A stretch of 64,000 bases of DNA from Paenibacillus odorifer (lineage in GTDB: Bacteria; Bacillota; Bacilli; Paenibacillales; Paenibacillaceae): the NCBI RefSeq assembly GCF_000758725.1, contig NZ_CP009428.1, positions 6,076,001-6,140,000 of the forward strand, read 5' to 3'. This document shows, one piece after another, positions 18,033 through 27,940 of the stretch (within the stretch, counting starts at the first letter, position 1; each line of letters begins with the position of its first letter). The position numbers and the translations under genes were made by a program. Under the pieces are notes generated by a model, which saw nothing but the letters and a program-made list of their open reading frames with translations, searched no databases and was not told the DNA's origin.

Positions 18033-18092
18033 CCTAAAATAAAATAACACTGGTGCAACGAGTCCGAATCGCTCTCGCTCACTGCACCAGCC
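18033..18092 (-). terminator. Terminator between glmM and glmS
   Basis: CTGGTGCA pairs with TGCACCAG around an internally structured loop, followed on the minus strand by TGTTATTTTATTTT. With the promoter at 17958-17986 it makes glmS a separate unit. Confidence 0.65.
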
Positions 18093-18111
18093 TTATAGTT
18101 AAGGTAATGGA

Positions 18112-19452
18112 TTATACCAATTCGCGTTGAACTACTTCCACAATTTGATTCACATAAAGATCCAGATCTGCCTTATCCGGTCCCTCTGCCATAACGCGGA
18201 TTAGAGATTCCGTACCTGACGGACGTACAAGCACACGGCCATTGTCGCCTAGCTTGCCTTCTACTTCAGCGATAGCCGCTTCTATAGCTACGTTATTAGG
18301 GTAATTAGTCTTATCCTGTACACGAACATTGACCAGCACCTGCGGGTATTTAGTCATCATACTCTTAACTTCGCTAAGCTGTTTGCCTGTAGCCTTAAGT
18401 GTGTCTACCAGCTGAATAGCTGTAAGAATACCATCACCAGTAGTATTGTAATCCAGGAAAATAACATGTCCAGACTGTTCTCCACCTAGATTAAAGCCTC
18501 CACGACGCATTTCTTCCATAACATAACGATCCCCTACAGCTGTCTTAGCGGTATTCAGGGATAATTTCTCGGTAGCTTTATAAAATCCGATGTTACTCAT
18601 AACGGTTGATACAATCGTGCTATCCTTCAGCTTACCTGCACGGTTCATCGCATCGCCACAAATACAAAGGATAAAGTCACCATCGACTTCATCACCATTA
18701 TTATCAATAGCGATCAAGCGGTCTGCATCTCCGTCAAAAGCAAGTCCCAAATCAGCTCCATGACGTAAGACTTCTTCACGCAAAGTCTCTGGATGTGTCG
18801 AACCAAATCCATCATTAATATTCAATCCATCTGGCTCAGCCCCGATAGAGATCACCTCAGCGCCAAGCTCTCTGAACAGTCTTGGAGCAAGCTCATAAGC
18901 TGCGCCATGCGCACAGTCCAGTACAACCTTGATTCCCTTAAAGTCCTGAGAAATGGTAGTTTTCAAATACTCCAGATAAAGATACTTAGCATCATTATCT
19001 ACGGTAACCATACCTAAACCTGAACCGATAGGACGAGGCAATTCATCTACCTCCGCATCCATAAGCTCTTCAATTTGCAGTTCGGTTTCATCTGTTAGCT
19101 TGAAGCCATCCCCACCAAAGAACTTAATGCCGTTATCCTCTACCGGATTGTGAGAAGCTGAGATCATGACGCCTGCGTCTGCTTTTAACAATCTCGTAAT
19201 ATAGGCAACAGCAGGTGTACTAACTACGCCTATACGGATTACATCAGCTCCAATAGACAATAAGCCCGCAATCAGCGCGGATTCCAATAAAGGACCGGAA
19301 ATACGTGTATCCATTCCGATAACAACCTTCGGTTTATCCAAGTTACCCGCTAGTACATATCCTCCACAACGGCCAATGCTATAAGCCATTTCTGCAGTCA
19401 ATTCACGGTTTGCTACTCCCCGCACACCGTCTGTTCCAAAATACTTCCCCAT
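18112..19452 (-). CDS. glmM: Phosphoglucosamine mutase
   Basis: Converts glucosamine-6-phosphate to glucosamine-1-phosphate. The 446-residue protein begins GKYFGTDGVRG, has the phosphoserine loop ISASHNP (Ser100), the magnesium loop FDGDADR and the C-terminal phosphate loop VRPSGTES. These are the four signatures of the family at normal length. AAAGGAG precedes the ATG. It is downstream of cdaA and cdaR in the conserved order; GlmM is known to bind and inhibit CdaA in related bacteria. Confidence 0.98.
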   Translation of the reverse strand: MGKYFGTDGVRGVANRELTAEMAYSIGRCGGYVLAGNLDKPKVVIGMDTRISGPLLESALIAGLLSIGADVIRIGVVSTPAVAYITRLLKADAGVMISASHNPVEDNGIKFFGGDGFKLTDETELQIEELMDAEVDELPRPIGSGLGMVTVDNDAKYLYLEYLKTTISQDFKGIKVVLDCAHGAAYELAPRLFRELGAEVISIGAEPDGLNINDGFGSTHPETLREEVLRHGADLGLAFDGDADRLIAIDNNGDEVDGDFILCICGDAMNRAGKLKDSTIVSTVMSNIGFYKATEKLSLNTAKTAVGDRYVMEEMRRGGFNLGGEQSGHVIFLDYNTTGDGILTAIQLVDTLKATGKQLSEVKSMMTKYPQVLVNVRVQDKTNYPNNVAIEAAIAEVEGKLGDNGRVLVRPSGTESLIRVMAEGPDKADLDLYVNQIVEVVQRELV

Positions 19453-19540
19453 TATTTTTCTCCTTTGAATACGCTACGTTAGCTTAATGTACTATCATAT
19501 GATTTGCATACTATTTTGGTGTACCACTGGGCTCATAAGA

Positions 19541-21001
19541 TTACGTCCCACCCGTACCTACAGGATTTTCGGAATTCGTACTTGTGTTAGCTGTGCCGTT
19601 ATTCTCCGGATTGGTATCCGTTGGTACAGGCGTTGGTGTTGCTCCAGCCTCTCCGCTATGAGTGGGCTTCTCCGTAGGTTCCTCATCACCTATAACAGGT
19701 TCAGAACTTGGCTCAGGAGTAGTAGTTACCCCCCCCGTATCTGGATGAGGTGTAGGAACTGGCGCTGCAGGTGATAACAGCTGCACGGTCACAGTAAGAG
19801 GCACCCCTGAATTGGCTAGTGCGATAAACTGGGGCAGCGATACCCGCAAAGAAACCTCGTGAGTTCCAGCCGAAAGACCGCTAACATCAGCCACAACCCC
19901 TATATCTTTCTTATCAAGTTGATCTAGTAAAGCAGGCGCACCCTTTAAGGTAAGCGCAATTTCCTTGCTTGAAGGATTAATGATACTTCCTTCCAATTCA
20001 TCCCCCACGCCTTGGAGCTTGATAGGTACCGCCTCAATCGTCCGCTCAGCAATTTCTGAGATGGTTAATGAAACGTTTACGGCTTCGGGCATAACTTTCT
20101 CCGTTCCAGCCGGAGCCTTCAGATCCACCCTTACTTGTTTCGTTCCAGCAGAATCTATTGCACTAAGGTTAACAGTGGCTTCATAGGCTGATAAAGCTGC
20201 CAAAGCCTCTGCTTGTCCATACACTACGACTGCTTCCTGCTCAGGTGTCAATTTGGATAATACGAGAGAATCCGGAAGTTGTCCAGTAAAGCCAATCTCC
20301 AGCGGCAAACTCTTAAACGGTAAGGTAATCGGCAATTCCACGGATACAGTAGAAGGCTCAATTACAGCATTTTTAATTTCATTTCCATCCTTATCATAAG
20401 CGTGTAGCTTCAATTTTTTCTCTTTAAATGTCTCATTCTCACCGTTAAGCTCAATGGTTCCTTGTATCTTAGCTACCTTGCTCAGTTCATTATCAGCAAG
20501 TGTGACTTCGACAGTATCTGTAGGCTGCAGGACCGGGGTGCCTATTTGGTAGCCCTCTGCAGGTTTCCCCTTCGTAACCAAGGATATGGGAAAAGACTTT
20601 GTATTCCGTGATTCTACATGTACGGTAACCTCTTTAGGATTCATTCTTACCAGGGATACACCTTTTGGCAGTTTATAATAAAGTGGCAACGTGGTATCTC
20701 CAGGTTCGACCTTAGTCAGATCAAGCATTACTTTATAGTCATCCGAGAACTGAAAGGAGATATCGGAATTTTTACCCGCTACCTCCAGACTCACACTGTC
20801 GACAGCCAAAGGTTCAAGGACATATTTATCCTCGTCAAGGCCGGTCACTTCAATCTTCACATTCTCAATAGTTTTTGTTTTAATATCCACTGTTGTCTGT
20901 CCAGAAGGCGCAGTATCGACATGAACCATCGTAAACAAAATGATCCCGAACACAAGGGCCAGAATCTTATTGAAATTGTTATTGTTCATCCACTTATCCA
21001 T
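19541..21001 (-). CDS. cdaR: YbbR-domain regulator of diadenylate cyclase
   Basis: The 486-residue protein has one N-terminal transmembrane segment (about residues 12-28) and then about four YbbR repeats outside the membrane (for example KTIENVKIEVTGLDEDKYVLEP and EPSTVSVELPITLPFKSLPLEIGFTG). It ends in a proline- and threonine-rich tail (about residues 410-486) that probably spans wall material. It binds CdaA and tunes c-di-AMP synthesis in Bacillus. Its start overlaps the end of cdaA by 8 bp, so the two are translationally coupled. Confidence 0.93.
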   Translation of the reverse strand: MDKWMNNNNFNKILALVFGIILFTMVHVDTAPSGQTTVDIKTKTIENVKIEVTGLDEDKYVLEPLAVDSVSLEVAGKNSDISFQFSDDYKVMLDLTKVEPGDTTLPLYYKLPKGVSLVRMNPKEVTVHVESRNTKSFPISLVTKGKPAEGYQIGTPVLQPTDTVEVTLADNELSKVAKIQGTIELNGENETFKEKKLKLHAYDKDGNEIKNAVIEPSTVSVELPITLPFKSLPLEIGFTGQLPDSLVLSKLTPEQEAVVVYGQAEALAALSAYEATVNLSAIDSAGTKQVRVDLKAPAGTEKVMPEAVNVSLTISEIAERTIEAVPIKLQGVGDELEGSIINPSSKEIALTLKGAPALLDQLDKKDIGVVADVSGLSAGTHEVSLRVSLPQFIALANSGVPLTVTVQLLSPAAPVPTPHPDTGGVTTTPEPSSEPVIGDEEPTEKPTHSGEAGATPTPVPTDTNPENNGTANTSTNSENPVGTGGT

Positions 21002-21824
21002 GATTCTTGTCCCCCTTCCGTTTCCAGAAAGTTGAACCCTTCTCCTTCAGCGATGAACTTACACTAAGCTCTTGATGGAGCTTCGATATCATGGATTCTT
21101 CCTTAATATCTCTCACGATCTGGCCATTAATTGCAAGGGAAATCTGCCCTGTCTCCTCTGAGACAATGACAGACACCGAGTCCGCAACCTCACTTATTCC
21201 TATAGCAGCGCGATGACGGGTTCCCAGTTCTTTGCTGATAAAAGGATTCTCGGACAAAGGTAAGTAACAAGCAGCCGCAGCAATCTGATTTCCCTGCATA
21301 ATAAGGGCTCCGTCATGCAGAGGTGTATTGGGAATGAAGATGTTAATGAGCAATTCGGAGCTGACCAGGGAACGCATGGGTATACCTGACTCTGTATATT
21401 CGTTTAGCCCCGTCTCCCGCTCAAAAACGATTAACGCCCCTATTTTTCTACGAGATAAATAATTCACGGCTTTAATCACTTCGCCGATTAGCTTACTGAT
21501 CTCCTCGTCACTTTCTCCAGCCCGTCCGAAAAATCTGCCCCGTCCAAGTTGCTCCAGTCCCCTTCGTAGTTCCGGCTGAAAAATGATAAAGACGGCTAGG
21601 ACCCCGAATGTAAACATTTGATTCATTAGCCATTTAAGTGTATACAAGTCCAAGATTGTGCTTAACGCCCAAATCAAGACCAAGACCAATATCCCTTTTA
21701 AAAGCTGAATCGCCCGCGTCCCGCGTACCATATTAAGCACTTTATAAATAATGTAACTGACGATTAGGATATCAATTATATCTTTAATGGAATCTTTCCA
21801 TGTTAGCTCAGTAAAATAACTCAT
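20994..21824 (-). CDS. cdaA: Diadenylate cyclase CdaA
   Basis: Makes cyclic di-AMP from two ATP at the membrane. The 276-residue protein has three N-terminal transmembrane helices (about residues 15-30, 40-60 and 70-85) and a cytoplasmic DAC domain with the DGA motif at 171-173 (LHDGALIM) and RHR at 203-205 (GTRHRAAIG). It heads the cdaA-cdaR-glmM operon, which links c-di-AMP control to cell-wall precursor supply. Confidence 0.97.
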   Translation of the reverse strand: MSYFTELTWKDSIKDIIDILIVSYIIYKVLNMVRGTRAIQLLKGILVLVLIWALSTILDLYTLKWLMNQMFTFGVLAVFIIFQPELRRGLEQLGRGRFFGRAGESDEEISKLIGEVIKAVNYLSRRKIGALIVFERETGLNEYTESGIPMRSLVSSELLINIFIPNTPLHDGALIMQGNQIAAAACYLPLSENPFISKELGTRHRAAIGISEVADSVSVIVSEETGQISLAINGQIVRDIKEESMISKLHQELSVSSSLKEKGSTFWKRKGDKNHG

Positions 21825-21969
21825 TGCCTAAAACCCCCGTCATTTCAAATTAGCTGGGTTTATGTAAAATGTCTGTTAGCTCTGTAACATATCTAGGTTA
21901 TAACGTTCAGGCTTCAGTTGCAAGTTTAGTCCCTCAATCTTTTCCGAAACCACCCAATTTAAGGAAACA

Positions 21970-22003
21970 AAAAAGCGCCATCTTTCCGGAAAAAGAGGCG
22001 CTA
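21970..22003 (-). terminator. Rho-independent terminator after rsiW
   Basis: AGCGCCTCTTTTTCC pairs with GGAAAGATGGCGCT and is followed on the minus strand by TTTTTTG. It separates sigW-rsiW from cdaA. Confidence 0.85.
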
Positions 22004-22038
22004 ATTAATATTCCTGCTCAAGGTAACCACTGCCCGCA

Positions 22039-22653
22039 TTAACGGTAGGCAACTTCAGAGAACATGTTCGTCACTTTATACCAGAACCAGCTTACTGCCT
22101 GGTCTATGCTTTTGACTTGCCCAGAAATATGAGCTGTTGAAGCCTGATATAGAGATCCGTCAATGACTGTCACGTTGCCGTTCACTTCTCCATATACCTG
22201 TGCTTTACCGTTCTCTATGGTAAGGTCTCCGGTAATTATTTTGCCGGAAGGTACAATTACAGTATCCCCTTTGATGACCACTTGATCCAAATCAACACCT
22301 CTAACTACAAGCTGTCTGTCTGGACTCCAAAAAGTTACGGTGCTCATCAGCATAACGACAAGGAATAGAGATGCCGCTGTAAGTGCAGGGTGTCTCTTGA
22401 TCCAGGTAATAAAGGCTTTTTCTTTCTTAGTCTTTGGCAATGAACTCATTATCCGGCTCACAAGATCATCTGAAGCTACAGGATTCTGATGCATTAGGGA
22501 GAACATCAACATATCTGTCTGTTCCAATTCTTTAAACTTTGCACGGCAATCTGGACAGGATAGAAGATGCTCCTTCAATTCCCTCTGCTGCTGTTCGGGC
22601 AAGTCGTCATCCAAGTAGTCATGCATCATAGAGACGGCCAGTTTGCATTCCAT
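22039..22653 (-). CDS. rsiW: Anti-sigma-W factor with bactofilin-like outer domain
   Basis: The 204-residue protein begins with a zinc-binding anti-sigma domain (Cys3, His29, Cys33, Cys36; HLLSCPDC), then one transmembrane helix (about residues 84-105) and an outer part. The outer part has short beta repeats (VIVPSGKIITGDLTIENGKA, QVYGEVNGNVTVIDGSL, AHISGQVKSID) that resemble a polymer-forming bactofilin fold. It holds SigW inactive until proteolysis. ATG 22653 was chosen because AAAGGA lies nine bases before it; an ATG at 22671 has no site. It follows sigW on the same strand. Confidence 0.9.
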   Translation of the reverse strand: MECKLAVSMMHDYLDDDLPEQQQRELKEHLLSCPDCRAKFKELEQTDMLMFSLMHQNPVASDDLVSRIMSSLPKTKKEKAFITWIKRHPALTAASLFLVVMLMSTVTFWSPDRQLVVRGVDLDQVVIKGDTVIVPSGKIITGDLTIENGKAQVYGEVNGNVTVIDGSLYQASTAHISGQVKSIDQAVSWFWYKVTNMFSEVAYR

Positions 22654-22774
22654 AGGAGCCAATCCTTTCATGAGTGCTATTTAATTATCCTAAGACAAAG
22701 GGTCAGGACACATAAGACTTGCTTAACTTACATACGTCGCTCTCGAAAAGATGTTTCATAAAAAAAATCTATTT

Positions 22775-23341
22775 TTACATTTTCGGGCCTAATTTTTTAC
22801 GCAAAAATTCACGGCCTCGGTGTACACGCGTCTTAATCGTGGTCACGGGCATATCCAGGACATCACTAATCTCCTGAAGTGACAGATCCTGCAGGTACCT
22901 CAGAATCATCACCGACCTGTATTTCACAGGCAGACTGTCAATCGCCTCATAGATTAGCCCCTGCGTCTCAGAGAGCAATAGTTCGGTCTCAGGTGTCACA
23001 TTATCGCTCGGAATCAACGAGTAGCCATCAAGGCCCTCCTGATCGTTCATTTCAGCATCCAGCGAATAGGTTGGTTTTCGTTTACGCAATCTATCAATAC
23101 AGAGGTTCGTTCCAATCCGGTAAATCCATGTGGAGAACTTCTGTTTATCATCATAACGATCCAAATTCCTATACACACGCAAAAAGGTCTCCTGAACAAT
23201 ATCCTCCGCCTCATGGCGATTGTTCAACATCCTGTAAGCTAAATGATATATTTTGTCTTTATATAGTTCCACAAGCTCGGCAAATGCCCTTTGGTCGCCC
23301 TTCAAGGCGAGCTTTGTCAATCTGCCTTCCAAATTCTCCAC
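22775..23341 (-). CDS. sigW: ECF RNA polymerase sigma factor SigW
   Basis: The 188-residue protein has sigma region 2 (DKIYHLAYRMLNNRHEAEDIVQETFLRVY, FSTWIYRIGTNLCIDRLRKR) and region 4 (LPVKYRSVMILRYLQDLSLQEISDVLDMPVTTIKTRVHRGREFLRKKL). It directs transcription of envelope-stress genes. It starts at GTG 23341 with GGGGGAG upstream. The order sigW-rsiW upstream of cdaA-cdaR-glmM-glmS is the same as in Bacillus subtilis. I did not find a clear SigW autoregulatory promoter. Confidence 0.95.
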   Translation of the reverse strand: MENLEGRLTKLALKGDQRAFAELVELYKDKIYHLAYRMLNNRHEAEDIVQETFLRVYRNLDRYDDKQKFSTWIYRIGTNLCIDRLRKRKPTYSLDAEMNDQEGLDGYSLIPSDNVTPETELLLSETQGLIYEAIDSLPVKYRSVMILRYLQDLSLQEISDVLDMPVTTIKTRVHRGREFLRKKLGPKM

Positions 23342-23504
23342 CTGTTAACTCCCCCAGACTTGCCGCCCTTGGTATTTCTTCGCAAATATCCACGGTACAA
23401 GCAATTAAATCGTAATTCAAGTTTGTGTAAAAATCAAGGATTGTATTGTAACCTTCTATGTAAACTGAGTTAAAAACTGGACAACTTGGTATAGGCGATT
23501 AAGT

Positions 23505-23641
23505 GCAGCTCCGAGAATTATTTGGACTTCCGGTCGCTGTTATCCTCACATTTCCTGATTATAAACCGCAAATAGCGGTCGAAATCTGAGGATAAAGGCG
23601 AACGCTGGCGCTCCTACAGTTCCAAATATTCTCTACGCTGC
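23505..23641. repeat. Imperfect 137-bp inverted-repeat element (MITE/REP-like)
   Basis: The ends GCAGC/GCTGC flank AGAAT(T)ATTTGGA on the left and its complement on the right. Further in, TATCCTCACATTTC faces GAAATCTGAGGATA, and the centre holds CCGCAAATAGCGG. The whole element folds into one long hairpin. It lies between ppc and sigW and has no coding frame. Confidence 0.7.
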
Positions 23642-23805
23642 TCCATCACCAAATTAATAAGTGCCACGTTATTTACCTCCGATTACATCTCGGTTACTTG
23701 GGTAGGGTAATAAAAAAATATCGGGTTTGACTCTCCAATATTTAGGAACAAGTAAAGTTCACAGCAGCAATATACAGTTTATGATCACAACAACTTGTAT
23801 TTGGC

Positions 23806-23840
23806 AAAAAAAGTCCGCCCCAAATAGGGCGGACTTTTTG
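23806..23840. terminator. Bidirectional terminator of ppc
   Basis: AAAGTCCGCCC pairs with GGGCGGACTTT; on the minus strand seven T residues follow and on the plus strand five. It ends the ppc transcript. Confidence 0.9.
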
Positions 23841-23854
23841 TTGTTAAGACTATA

Positions 23855-26647
23855 TCAGCCGGTATTCCGAAGACCGGCGGCAATGCCGTTGATGGTAAGC
23901 AATACTTCGCGAAGCAGTTCGCTATCATCTCCATCGATTTCACGGAGCGCTCTAAGCTCGGATAGCAATTGAACCTGCAGGTAGCTAAGCGGATCAACGT
24001 ATGGATTACGGAGTCTGATCGACTCTTGAATCACAGGAACGTTATCCAGAATATCCTGCTGGCCTGTAATCTTCAGGATCAGCTCAGAGGTCAGATTAAA
24101 TTCATCTTCAATCTGGCCGAAGATCCGTTGACGTGCTTCCTCGTTCTTGCCCATGCTGGCGTATTCCTTAGCAATAATCAAGTCCGCTTTTGAAATAGCC
24201 ATTTGCAGCGTATCTATCAGTGTAGTAAAGAATGAGAAGTTCTCATACATATGTTGCATTATCTTCAGATTCTCTTCCTTACCCTCATAGAAACTCTGCA
24301 GTCCGGTTCCAGCAGCGTACCAGGCTGGGAGCAAATAACGGCTTTGTGTCCATGCAAATACCCAAGGAATTGCGCGTAGATCTTCAAAACGGTCGCTGTT
24401 CTTCCGTTTGGAAGGACGGGAACCGATATTAAGCTCTCCAACCTCAGGCAGAGGTGTTGATTCTTTGAAATAAGTCAGGAAATCCGGATCACGGAAGATC
24501 AAATCCTGATATTTGTTCAGTGAGACCTCAGAAATCCGGGCCACAATCTCTTCCCATTTCTCTTCATAAAGATCCGCTTGTGGCACTCTCGCACTAATTG
24601 CTGCAGTTACAAGTGCAGATGTCGCTTGCTCCAAACTGCGGTAAGCAATCCCTTGCATCGAGTAACGGGAGGAGATCACTTCTCCCTGCTCGGTAATCTT
24701 AATCCCGCCGCCAATTGTCGAAGCTGGCTGAGCAAGAATACTGCGGTTAAGTGGCATACCCCCGCGGCCGAGCGCTCCACCACGGCCATGGAAGAACTTC
24801 AGCTTGATTCCGAACTTATCCGCTGTCGCTGTAATTTCTTTTAGGGCAACACGCAGTTCCCAGTTAGCAGTAACCACGCCGCCATCTTTATTACTATCTG
24901 AATATCCAAGCATGATTTCCTGCAAATCATTCATTGCTCTTACCGCATCACGGTAGATCGGCATATTGAGCAGTGTGTTCATAATTTGCGGTGCTTCATG
25001 CAAGTCATCGATCGTTTCAAAAAGTGGCACTGCTTGCAGGGTACATACAACTGTACCGTCATTATCCTTGCGGAATAGTCCTACCTCTTTGGCGAAGACC
25101 ATAACCTCCAGAATGTCACTCGCAGCTTCAGCCATACTGATCAGATAACTGGTGATACATTGTTTGCCGTACTCTTCCTGCGATGCGAAGATCGTCCGGT
25201 AAACAGCCAGACACTCCTCTGTACTTTCAGTATACGTCTGGTAAGAAGAGGTCAACGGACGTGGATCATTCAGCAATTTCTCCAGCAGATCAATCTTCTC
25301 GATCTCCGTCAACTTAGAGTAGTCCGGCGAAATGTTCATCTTCGCCAAAATTTCTGTCATGGCATTTTCATGTTCTTGACTGTGTTGACGCACGTCAAGA
25401 GTTGCCGTATGGAATCCGAACAGCTCCACTTGGCGGATTAGCTTTTTAATATAAGTATCGGCCACATAGTCGGCGTAGTGATGCCGTAGACTGCGGTCAA
25501 TGACATTCAAATCATCTATGAACTCCTCAGGTGTAGCATAACGCTCAGGAGTATCCTTTTTCTCATCATCCAAAACATTTTGTGTCTTAGAGATCATGTA
25601 GCTAAGTTTAATACGGTAAGGTTCATTGTCATTGCGCCATTCTTCCATCTTGCCTAGGTTAATGATCTGACGATCAGCTTCGATGGATTCTACTAGCTCA
25701 GGCGTTACTTTAACAATACTTGTGCTAAAGCTTAGATATTTCATGAGTTCACGCATAATCCGCTGATATTCACGAATGGCCAGCTTACGCTGCATGCGTA
25801 AAGTCTGCGCAGTGACCGTTGAGGTTACCGAAGGGTTACCATCACGGTCTCCACCAATCCATGATCCAAAACGCAAGTAGGTTGGCACATGCCAATTCTG
25901 TCCAGGATAGTATTTGCTCAGACAGCGTTCAAGCTCTTGATACACATCCGGCAATACATGGAAAATAGTCTCATGGAAATAGTACATTCCATTGCGCACT
26001 TCATCGAGTACTGTTGGCTTGCGGTCACGTAGCTCATCCGTTTGCCAAAGCGTAATCACTTCATTCAATAGCTTCTCGCGAAGCTGTTCACGTTCACGGA
26101 AAGTTAGAGTAGGGTTATCAAGACCCATAACATCATCGGATATCCGTTTATGAATATCGAGAATCGCACGGCGCATGGCTTCCGTTGGATGTGCCGTCAT
26201 TACAAGTTCCAGAGACAATCCTTCAATAATCTCGTTGACTTCCTCATGAGAGAAATCACGTTCACGAAGCTCTTGAATAGCGCTTTCTATAGAACCGGGT
26301 TGAACTGTCTCCCCAGCTGAACGTTCATAGTCACGTTTACGGCGAATCCGGTGGTTCTGTTCGGCAATATTCACCAATTGAAAATAAATGGCGAACGCTC
26401 TTATTACCTGATGACGGTTCTCCGGATCCAAAGAATTGATTAACTCCTTAAATTCACTATGCAGTTCAGGTAAAAATAGTGAGCGTAGCGATTTACTGGT
26501 CTCGCGGATCTTCTCCACGATCTCTAGCAGTTCGTTACCGCCTTGGTGAACCAAGACCTCTCCTAAAATGTTCCCCAAGAACCGTACGTCCCGTCGCAGC
26601 AGATTGTTAGAGTTGCTTTTGCTGACGGTAGTCGTAAGTTCGGTCAT
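23855..26647 (-). CDS. ppc: Phosphoenolpyruvate carboxylase
   Basis: Carboxylates phosphoenolpyruvate to oxaloacetate to refill the TCA cycle. The 930-residue protein has catalytic His153 in VMTAHPTEA, the loop GYSDSNKDGG, the glycine-rich FHGRGGALGRGG, and the ending INGIAAGLRNTG typical of bacterial enzymes. The length is normal. The ATG is preceded by GGGGGGAG. It is a single-gene unit with a strong terminator. Confidence 0.98.
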   Translation of the reverse strand: MTELTTTVSKSNSNNLLRRDVRFLGNILGEVLVHQGGNELLEIVEKIRETSKSLRSLFLPELHSEFKELINSLDPENRHQVIRAFAIYFQLVNIAEQNHRIRRKRDYERSAGETVQPGSIESAIQELRERDFSHEEVNEIIEGLSLELVMTAHPTEAMRRAILDIHKRISDDVMGLDNPTLTFREREQLREKLLNEVITLWQTDELRDRKPTVLDEVRNGMYYFHETIFHVLPDVYQELERCLSKYYPGQNWHVPTYLRFGSWIGGDRDGNPSVTSTVTAQTLRMQRKLAIREYQRIMRELMKYLSFSTSIVKVTPELVESIEADRQIINLGKMEEWRNDNEPYRIKLSYMISKTQNVLDDEKKDTPERYATPEEFIDDLNVIDRSLRHHYADYVADTYIKKLIRQVELFGFHTATLDVRQHSQEHENAMTEILAKMNISPDYSKLTEIEKIDLLEKLLNDPRPLTSSYQTYTESTEECLAVYRTIFASQEEYGKQCITSYLISMAEAASDILEVMVFAKEVGLFRKDNDGTVVCTLQAVPLFETIDDLHEAPQIMNTLLNMPIYRDAVRAMNDLQEIMLGYSDSNKDGGVVTANWELRVALKEITATADKFGIKLKFFHGRGGALGRGGMPLNRSILAQPASTIGGGIKITEQGEVISSRYSMQGIAYRSLEQATSALVTAAISARVPQADLYEEKWEEIVARISEVSLNKYQDLIFRDPDFLTYFKESTPLPEVGELNIGSRPSKRKNSDRFEDLRAIPWVFAWTQSRYLLPAWYAAGTGLQSFYEGKEENLKIMQHMYENFSFFTTLIDTLQMAISKADLIIAKEYASMGKNEEARQRIFGQIEDEFNLTSELILKITGQQDILDNVPVIQESIRLRNPYVDPLSYLQVQLLSELRALREIDGDDSELLREVLLTINGIAAGLRNTG

Positions 26648-26881
26648 GCTGCTCCCCCCATTCTCTTCCGGATCAATGTGTTAAGTTTGTCTGTCTAAAT
26701 ATCGTCTATTAAAGCTTCCTCATATCATACAATAAAACCGTTTGAAAATCTGCAACTTTTTTGTGCTGTAAAGCGACACAGCACCTAAGATTATACACCA
26801 ATTTCTGAATTTATACAGTCCTTATATTTTATGTATTCTTTCATATATATAATGGCTCTATCGTATATTCTCTATGTATGC

Positions 26882-27775
26882 TTATATTCGGATTGTGCGG
26901 AGCTGGTCAATGAACAGTCCAATTAAAGGAGAATAATGACGATCACGGTTATACGAATAATAAATATGTCTTTCAAAATTATAATCCGGAATGGCTCGCA
27001 TTAGCAATCTTCCTCTGGCTACCTCGTCCTCCACAGCAAGTCGTGAAATAAATGAGACATGCTGTCCACTCATAAGCGATTGCTTAATCGCCTCCAGTGA
27101 ATCGAGCAAAATATGCGGTTTTGATTCTTTTCCCTCTCGTTCAAACCATTTATCCGTCAAATGGCGTGTGCTTGATTCCTTGTCATGCAAAATAAAGCTC
27201 GCTGAAGCGATCATCGCCGAGTTTAAATTAGAAAATCCGGCAAAATCATGTGTAGGTGCAAAAACAAGGACAAGCTCATCTTCACATAAGGCTTGAGTAT
27301 GCAGATCAGGCAGATAAAAAGATTCCGTAGACAAGATACCAAGATCAATCTCATGACTGGCAAGCATTTCTTTGATCACCGGTGAAGGTTTAACCGATAA
27401 AGAAATGGTAATCCCCGGATGTTGTTCGCCAAACAGCCCCAATATTTTTGGAAGAATATATGTAGCTGGAACATAACTGGCACCAATTTTCAGCGTCCCC
27501 CGGCCTGCCTGACTGAACTCTTTTACCACCCGCTCCGCCTCCGCAGCAAGCGCATTGATTTTGATTGCATAATGAAGAAAAGCTTTACCACTCTCCGTAA
27601 GAATCATTTTATCCATTCTGGATTCAAATAACTTCTCCCCCAATTGCTGCTCTAAATTCTTCAAATGATACGTAACGGTGGGCTGCTTTAGTCCAAGTTT
27701 ATCTGCTACCGTGGTAATTTTTTTATGTTTATTCAGCAGTTCTACAATTTCCAGCTTCATTAGATTAAGGTTCAT
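26882..27775 (-). CDS. LysR family transcriptional regulator
   Basis: The 297-residue protein has the LysR N-terminal winged helix (VELLNKHKKITTVADKLGLKQPTVTYHLKNLEQQLGEKLF) and a substrate-binding co-inducer domain starting near residue 92 (GTLKIGASYVPATYILPKILGLF). It is divergent from an ABC importer operon with 165 bp between the starts, so it probably controls that operon in response to the imported compound. The ligand is unknown. Confidence 0.93.
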   Translation of the reverse strand: MNLNLMKLEIVELLNKHKKITTVADKLGLKQPTVTYHLKNLEQQLGEKLFESRMDKMILTESGKAFLHYAIKINALAAEAERVVKEFSQAGRGTLKIGASYVPATYILPKILGLFGEQHPGITISLSVKPSPVIKEMLASHEIDLGILSTESFYLPDLHTQALCEDELVLVFAPTHDFAGFSNLNSAMIASASFILHDKESSTRHLTDKWFEREGKESKPHILLDSLEAIKQSLMSGQHVSFISRLAVEDEVARGRLLMRAIPDYNFERHIYYSYNRDRHYSPLIGLFIDQLRTIRI

Positions 27776-27940
27776 TCTCTTCCACTCCCTCGCCTTTTCC
27801 TAAACGGTAACATAGAAGAATTCTATGAATGTTAAAATAAATCGGCAAAAAAGTTAATATCACAGTTACATTCAGCAAATATAGCGGGAATTCTTTACCT
27901 TTACACTAAGAACAAGCTTAAGAACAGGCAGGTAGATAGA

